A stretch of 19,296 nt of DNA, taken from assembly GCA_022448765.1 (NCBI GenBank), contig JAKUTI010000023.1:1-19296 (forward strand). Direction: 5' to 3'. The position numbers and the translations under genes are program-made. The stretch's first letter is position 1; each line of letters begins with the position of its first letter. The notes beneath the pieces are model-generated. The model did not search any database and had not been told where the DNA came from. It worked only from the letters and a program-made list of their open reading frames with translations. The DNA comes from Pseudomonadales bacterium. Lineage in GTDB: Bacteria; Pseudomonadota; Gammaproteobacteria; Pseudomonadales; Azotimanducaceae. Below are positions 16,021 through 19,296 of the stretch, in pieces.

Positions 16021-16050
16021 TGTTCGGACCGAACATCGATTAGCTACACT
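16021..16050 (+). promoter_or_regulatory. 15-base palindrome overlapping a candidate promoter
   Basis: TGTTCGG-A-CCGAACA (16021-16035) is a perfect odd palindrome of operator size. It overlaps a poor -35 (TTCGGA, 16023-16028), followed after 16 bases by TACACT (16045-16050), a fair -10. With the terminator upstream, a promoter is expected in this gap, and a dimeric repressor or activator could bind the palindrome. This is inference from layout. Confidence 0.35.
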
Positions 16051-16096
16051 GATCCTTTGTGTTGTAGGTTTTCGACCAGTGGGCGAGTTCCGGAGC

Positions 16097-16100
16097 AGGG
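16097..16100 (+). promoter_or_regulatory. Shine-Dalgarno site deciding the dehydrogenase start
   Basis: AGGG seven bases before TTG 16108 supports a TTG start. The longer frame back to GTG 15901 would run through the hairpin and terminator region and would bury the signal peptide. Confidence 0.5.
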
Positions 16101-16107
16101 CGATACG

Positions 16108-18615
16108 TTGAGGCGATTTTGGCTAACGATCACGGCTAGTCTGTTCTTGGCGGTTACCCAGAACGCGTCATCGTCAGAAGGTGACTTCTCGTTCGACATC
16201 GATGGCGATGGCGAGACCGAAGCATTAACGGATGGATTGCTCGTCTTACGTTACTTCTTCGGTTTTTCCGGACCGACGTTGAGTGAGGGTGCCGTGTCAA
16301 GTAGCGCCTTGCGGGCGGATGCGGGAGACATTGAAGCGTACTTGCGCGCTAACGTTGCGGAACTCGATGTTGATGGCAATGGCGAAACGGACGCGTTGAC
16401 TGACGGACTATTGCTTCTCCGGTACCTATTTGGCTTCAGAGACGAGACGTTGATTGCGGGTGCACTGAGTTCTTCCGCGGTGCGTACTAGCCCATCTGAC
16501 ATCGAAGCGTACACCGCGGAACGAATTGTTGAGACGGCGTCGATTTTTGGTATTGACCGACGACCCAATTTTGCAGGCGTTCTTGTACCTACCGATTCCA
16601 CCGAACCCGGCAACATTAACGTGGCCGAAGCGTTTTCCGGATTGACCTTCGATCTCCCGGTGTTTCTTGCGGCGATTCCGGATGAGGATCGACTCGTGGT
16701 GGTCGAGCAAGAGGGGCGAGTCTACGTGTTTGAAAACGATCCTGAGGTTGCGACGAAAAAAGCCGTGTTTGATCTATCCGATGTGGTGTTGTTCGAAGGC
16801 GGTTATGACGAACAGGGCTTGTTGGGATTCGCCTTTGACCCCAAATTTTCCACGAACCGATATGTCTACGTGCATTACAGTGCAGCCAATCCGCGGCGTT
16901 CGGTCATTTCGCGGTTTCGTTGGGATGCTGCGACTGACAGGATCGAGCTCGAGACCGAAAAACAACTCCTGTGGGTCGCACAACCCCACGCGAACCACAA
17001 CGGTGGGATGCTCGCGTTCGGACCCTTGGACGGATACTTATACCTTGCGTTTGGAGATGGCGGCAGCGGCGGCGATCCCGACGGGAACGGTCAGAACGGC
17101 ATGACGCTGCTTGGAACCATTTTGCGGATTGATGTACATCCGCAGGATCCAGACGATGCCTACGACATCCCTTTGGACAACCCTTTCCGCAATAACGACG
17201 GCATCCGTGACGAAATATACGCCATGGGTTTGCGTAACCCGTGGCGTTTTTCATTCGATCGTCAGACAGGGCACCTTTGGACTGGTGATGTCGGCCAGAA
17301 TCGGCTCGAAGAGATCGATATCATTGAGGCTGGTGGTAATTATGGATGGTGCGCGTTTGAAGGAACCGAGCGTTACGCGGGATGCTCCACATCGTCACCG
17401 GACTCGAATTTTATTCCGCCAATTCACGAATACGGCCGCACCGAGGGGTCTTCGATTACCGGTGGATACGTTTATCGAGGCACGCTCATGCCCTCGCTAT
17501 TCGGCACGTACATATACGGAGATTTCGTTTCGGGATCGGTTTGGAGTCTTGGCTACAGTGGGTCGAGCGTGCTTTTCAATGAGAATATCGCGACGACCAG
17601 CCAACTCGCATCCTTCGGCGAAGGGAACGATGGGGAGCTGTTTCTGCTTGCGCGAAGTGGCGAGATATACGGTTTGGAGGAATCATCGAGCGCCGTGTCG
17701 CTGCCGACCAAGTTGTCGATGACGAATATATTTTCGGACATTCTGACCTTAACGCCGGCCTCGGGTTTCATTGAATACGACGTTAACGTCCCCGCGTATT
17801 CTTCGGGTACTAACGTGCGCCGCTGGCTTGCTGTGCCTGACGGTTTGAGGATTGAGTTTAGTCCGACCGGGAATTGGGCGTATCCAAATGGCACCGTTTT
17901 GGTTCAACACCTGGGGATGCAGATGGATGAGGGAGACATCGATTCGATGCGTCGGCTAGAGACTCGTGTGCTCGTGCGTCGTTCTGAGGACTGGGCGGGC
18001 TTCACGTACCGTTGGAATGATAGCGAAACGGATGCCGCGTTGGTCGAGCGCCGAGAGACGGAGGAATTACTGATCACTGGCATCACGGGCGACGTCACGA
18101 GTGTTAGCTACGACTACCTATCAAGCACCGACTGCTTAGCGTGTCACAACAGTGCAGCGGGATTTGGGCTGGGTGCCAAGACCCGTCAGCTTAACCGAGA
18201 CTTCGAGTACTCGACGTTGACCGACAATCAACTTCGTGCCTACAACCACATCGACCTTTTTAGCACGGGCATCAAGCGGGTTAGCGAATATGCGGCGTTC
18301 AATTCCATTCCCAATGCCAGGGAGTATCTGGACGTAAACTGCTCAAGCTGCCATCGTCCCGGGGCGAACGTGGGGTTGGCCCTCGATTTTCGAGTCGACA
18401 CTGTTGAGGCTGATATGGGCGTGATCGGTGTCGCGCCCCTTAAGGGAGACCTAGGCATCACTAATCCTTTTCTTGTGAACCCAGGCAGCAAAGAGACCAG
18501 CGTCGTCTGGGAACGCATGCGAGAGCTTGGATCCGACGCCATGCCTCCTATTGCGAAGCACCAGGTTGATGCGGAGGGCGTCGCCTTGATTGGGGCCTGG
18601 ATAGACGCGATGTAG
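16108..18615 (+). CDS. Secreted PQQ-type sugar dehydrogenase fused to a diheme cytochrome c, with dockerin-like repeats
   Basis: The protein has 835 residues from TTG 16108. Domain order: signal peptide (1-23); two tandem dockerin-type calcium-binding repeats with a 57-residue period (starting at Asp30 and Asp87, each DxDGxG then ALTDGLLxLRYxFGF); a glucose/sorbosone dehydrogenase beta-propeller (about 180-525) with HANHNGG (His297, likely catalytic base), GLRNPWRFSFD (Arg376) and GDVGQNRLEEID; a beta-rich region (about 550-665) with WLAVPDGL, NWAYPNGTV and ETRVLVRR, resembling the HNE_0200/SO2930 diheme family; and two haem c sites, C676LACH680 and C745SSCH749, with Met812 in AMPPI as a likely axial ligand. 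Enzymes of this propeller family use PQQ and calcium to oxidise sugars or related alcohols in the periplasm; the haems would carry the electrons on. The substrate is unknown. Confidence 0.9.
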   Translation: MRRFWLTITASLFLAVTQNASSSEGDFSFDIDGDGETEALTDGLLVLRYFFGFSGPTLSEGAVSSSALRADAGDIEAYLRANVAELDVDGNGETDALTDGLLLLRYLFGFRDETLIAGALSSSAVRTSPSDIEAYTAERIVETASIFGIDRRPNFAGVLVPTDSTEPGNINVAEAFSGLTFDLPVFLAAIPDEDRLVVVEQEGRVYVFENDPEVATKKAVFDLSDVVLFEGGYDEQGLLGFAFDPKFSTNRYVYVHYSAANPRRSVISRFRWDAATDRIELETEKQLLWVAQPHANHNGGMLAFGPLDGYLYLAFGDGGSGGDPDGNGQNGMTLLGTILRIDVHPQDPDDAYDIPLDNPFRNNDGIRDEIYAMGLRNPWRFSFDRQTGHLWTGDVGQNRLEEIDIIEAGGNYGWCAFEGTERYAGCSTSSPDSNFIPPIHEYGRTEGSSITGGYVYRGTLMPSLFGTYIYGDFVSGSVWSLGYSGSSVLFNENIATTSQLASFGEGNDGELFLLARSGEIYGLEESSSAVSLPTKLSMTNIFSDILTLTPASGFIEYDVNVPAYSSGTNVRRWLAVPDGLRIEFSPTGNWAYPNGTVLVQHLGMQMDEGDIDSMRRLETRVLVRRSEDWAGFTYRWNDSETDAALVERRETEELLITGITGDVTSVSYDYLSSTDCLACHNSAAGFGLGAKTRQLNRDFEYSTLTDNQLRAYNHIDLFSTGIKRVSEYAAFNSIPNAREYLDVNCSSCHRPGANVGLALDFRVDTVEADMGVIGVAPLKGDLGITNPFLVNPGSKETSVVWERMRELGSDAMPPIAKHQVDAEGVALIGAWIDAM

Positions 18616-18652
18616 GACCACGAAGATTAATCCATTCGGCGATTAAACCGAG

Positions 18653-18671
18653 GTGCACCAAAAGGGTGCAC
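18653..18671. repeat. Hairpin after the dehydrogenase gene
   Basis: GTGCACC and GGTGCAC form a perfect seven-pair stem around AAAAG, 38 bases after the stop codon. No T-run follows, so it is not a standard intrinsic terminator; it could stabilise the transcript end or be a protein site (GTGCAC occurs in both arms). Confidence 0.5.
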
Positions 18672-18754
18672 AGGTTGCATTATGTCCGTGCGGTTGGGCC
18701 CAATTCGCTGCCGGGAAAATATCTCAACTCATTGATTATATTGATTAATTTGGT

Positions 18755-18782
18755 TTGGCACGAAATTTGCATATATTAGAGT
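18755..18782 (+). promoter_or_regulatory. Candidate promoter of the porin-like gene
   Basis: TTGGCA (18755-18760), 16 bases, TAGAGT (18777-18782) lies in a strikingly AT-rich stretch 35-62 bases before the start codon. The -35 matches well and the -10 moderately; an alternative -10 (TATATT at 18772) is too close. Confidence 0.35.
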
Positions 18783-18816
18783 GTAACAACTTTTTTATAC
18801 AACGAGGTGCTACGAA

Positions 18817-19296
18817 GTGGTGAGTAAAAATATTTTCAAGTTCGTCGCAATCGCAATCGCGTCGTTATCGTTCGCGGGGGGCACGATCGAGATTGGCGAC
18901 AACCATAGTATCAGCGTGGGTGCTGGGTTGCGGACAGCACTTACATCCGTCGACGGTGATAAGAGCTTCAACCTTCAGAGCATGCGGCTGTACGTGAATG
19001 GCTCTCTCCGCGAGAAAGTTAAGTTCACGTTCAATACCGAGTGTGAGGGCTGCGTGTTTGGCCAAGATTCGGGAGATCCCATCGGTGCCGCAGGCGATAT
19101 CGGCGTTTTGGATGCCATTTTGCAGTTCGAAATGAGTCCAGAGTTGAACATCTGGGTGGGGAGGATGTTAACGCCCGCTGACCGGATCGAACTCAATGGA
19201 CCGTATTACGGTTTGTCGTGGAATCAGTACACGGTCCCGCTATTGCCTTCGGACCAGTTAGGACCCGCCGGGTTGCTTGGTCGTGACGACGGAGTG
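18817..19296 (+). CDS. Outer-membrane porin, phosphate-selective porin O/P-like (3' end outside window)
   Basis: An open frame of 160 codons starts at GTG 18817 (GAGG at 18804-18807, nine bases before) and is still open at the window end. GTG 18820 is an alternative start. A signal peptide covers about residues 1-20 (KNIFKFVAIAIASLSFAGG). The mature part shows alternating beta-strand pattern: ISVGAGLRTAL, FNLQSMRLYVNGSLREKVKFTFNTE, ILQFEMSPELNIWVGRMLTPADRIELNGPYYG, typical of OprO/OprP-like trimeric porins; the run RMLTPADR resembles the conserved strand after the first barrel hairpins. A CEGC cysteine pair in the loop after FNTE is unusual. It would let an anion or small solute cross the outer membrane. 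Naming of the family is by pattern only. Confidence 0.8.
   Translation, partial: MVSKNIFKFVAIAIASLSFAGGTIEIGDNHSISVGAGLRTALTSVDGDKSFNLQSMRLYVNGSLREKVKFTFNTECEGCVFGQDSGDPIGAAGDIGVLDAILQFEMSPELNIWVGRMLTPADRIELNGPYYGLSWNQYTVPLLPSDQLGPAGLLGRDDGV

Noticed and set aside
15901..16107. N-terminal extension of the dehydrogenase frame from GTG 15901
   Set aside because: It would be translated from the terminator hairpins, is low in protein-like character and hides a good signal peptide that starts at TTG 16108.
1..19296. CRISPR arrays, insertion sequences, integrases, rRNA genes or toxin-antitoxin pairs
   Set aside because: I looked for regularly spaced direct repeats, transposase or integrase motifs and terminal inverted repeats and saw none. 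The repeats found are single hairpins or the protein-coding 171-bp dockerin-like duplication at about 16195-16520.

Overview
The window looks like a chromosomal segment of a Gammaproteobacterium, probably an uncultured marine lineage. This is an inference from conserved gene order (rodA-mltB-rlpA-dacA-lipB; divergent hemA-prfA-prmC and lolB; tRNA-Gln-rplY-pth-ychF), from protein motifs, and from the TonB receptor, dockerin-like sugar dehydrogenase and porin at the right end. No genus can be named from the sequence alone.

Positions 1-4046 (+) hold a cell-wall and lipoate block: the 3' end of rodA, a soluble MltB-type lytic transglycosylase, lipoprotein RlpA, D,D-carboxypeptidase DacA and octanoyltransferase LipB. 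The ybeD and lipA genes that often accompany dacA-lipB are not present. LipB runs tail to tail into a MoeB/ThiF-type E1-like enzyme with a 50-bp coding overlap. Positions 3997-7905 (-) form a tight operon hemA-prfA-prmC-moeB: glutamyl-tRNA reductase, release factor 1, the methylase that modifies its GGQ motif, and the adenylyltransferase. A 78-bp gap separates hemA from divergent lolB.

Positions 7984-11691 (+) hold lolB, tRNA-Gln(UUG) with a good promoter, rplY/ctc, pth and ychF. The expected ispE and prs genes are not intact here. The 470-bp gap between the tRNA and rplY holds a decayed but readable C-terminal third of prs (ribose-phosphate pyrophosphokinase), with frameshifts and stops. This is the clearest structure in the window that an ORF-based annotation would miss.

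Positions 11692-12792 are an accessory patch: a small RRM RNA-binding protein whose last strand is cut off by an in-frame TGA, and an unrecognised ORF on the minus strand. From 12793 to the end the content is outer membrane and periplasm: a 1019-residue TonB-dependent receptor, two tandem hairpins (the second a classic terminator), a modular 835-residue secreted dehydrogenase (two 57-residue dockerin-like repeats, a PQQ-type glucose/sorbosone dehydrogenase propeller, an HNE_0200/SO2930-like region and two c-type haem sites), and the start of a phosphate-selective-porin-like protein that leaves the window. Together these could form an uptake-and-oxidation unit for a sugar or similar compound, but the substrate cannot be read from the sequence.
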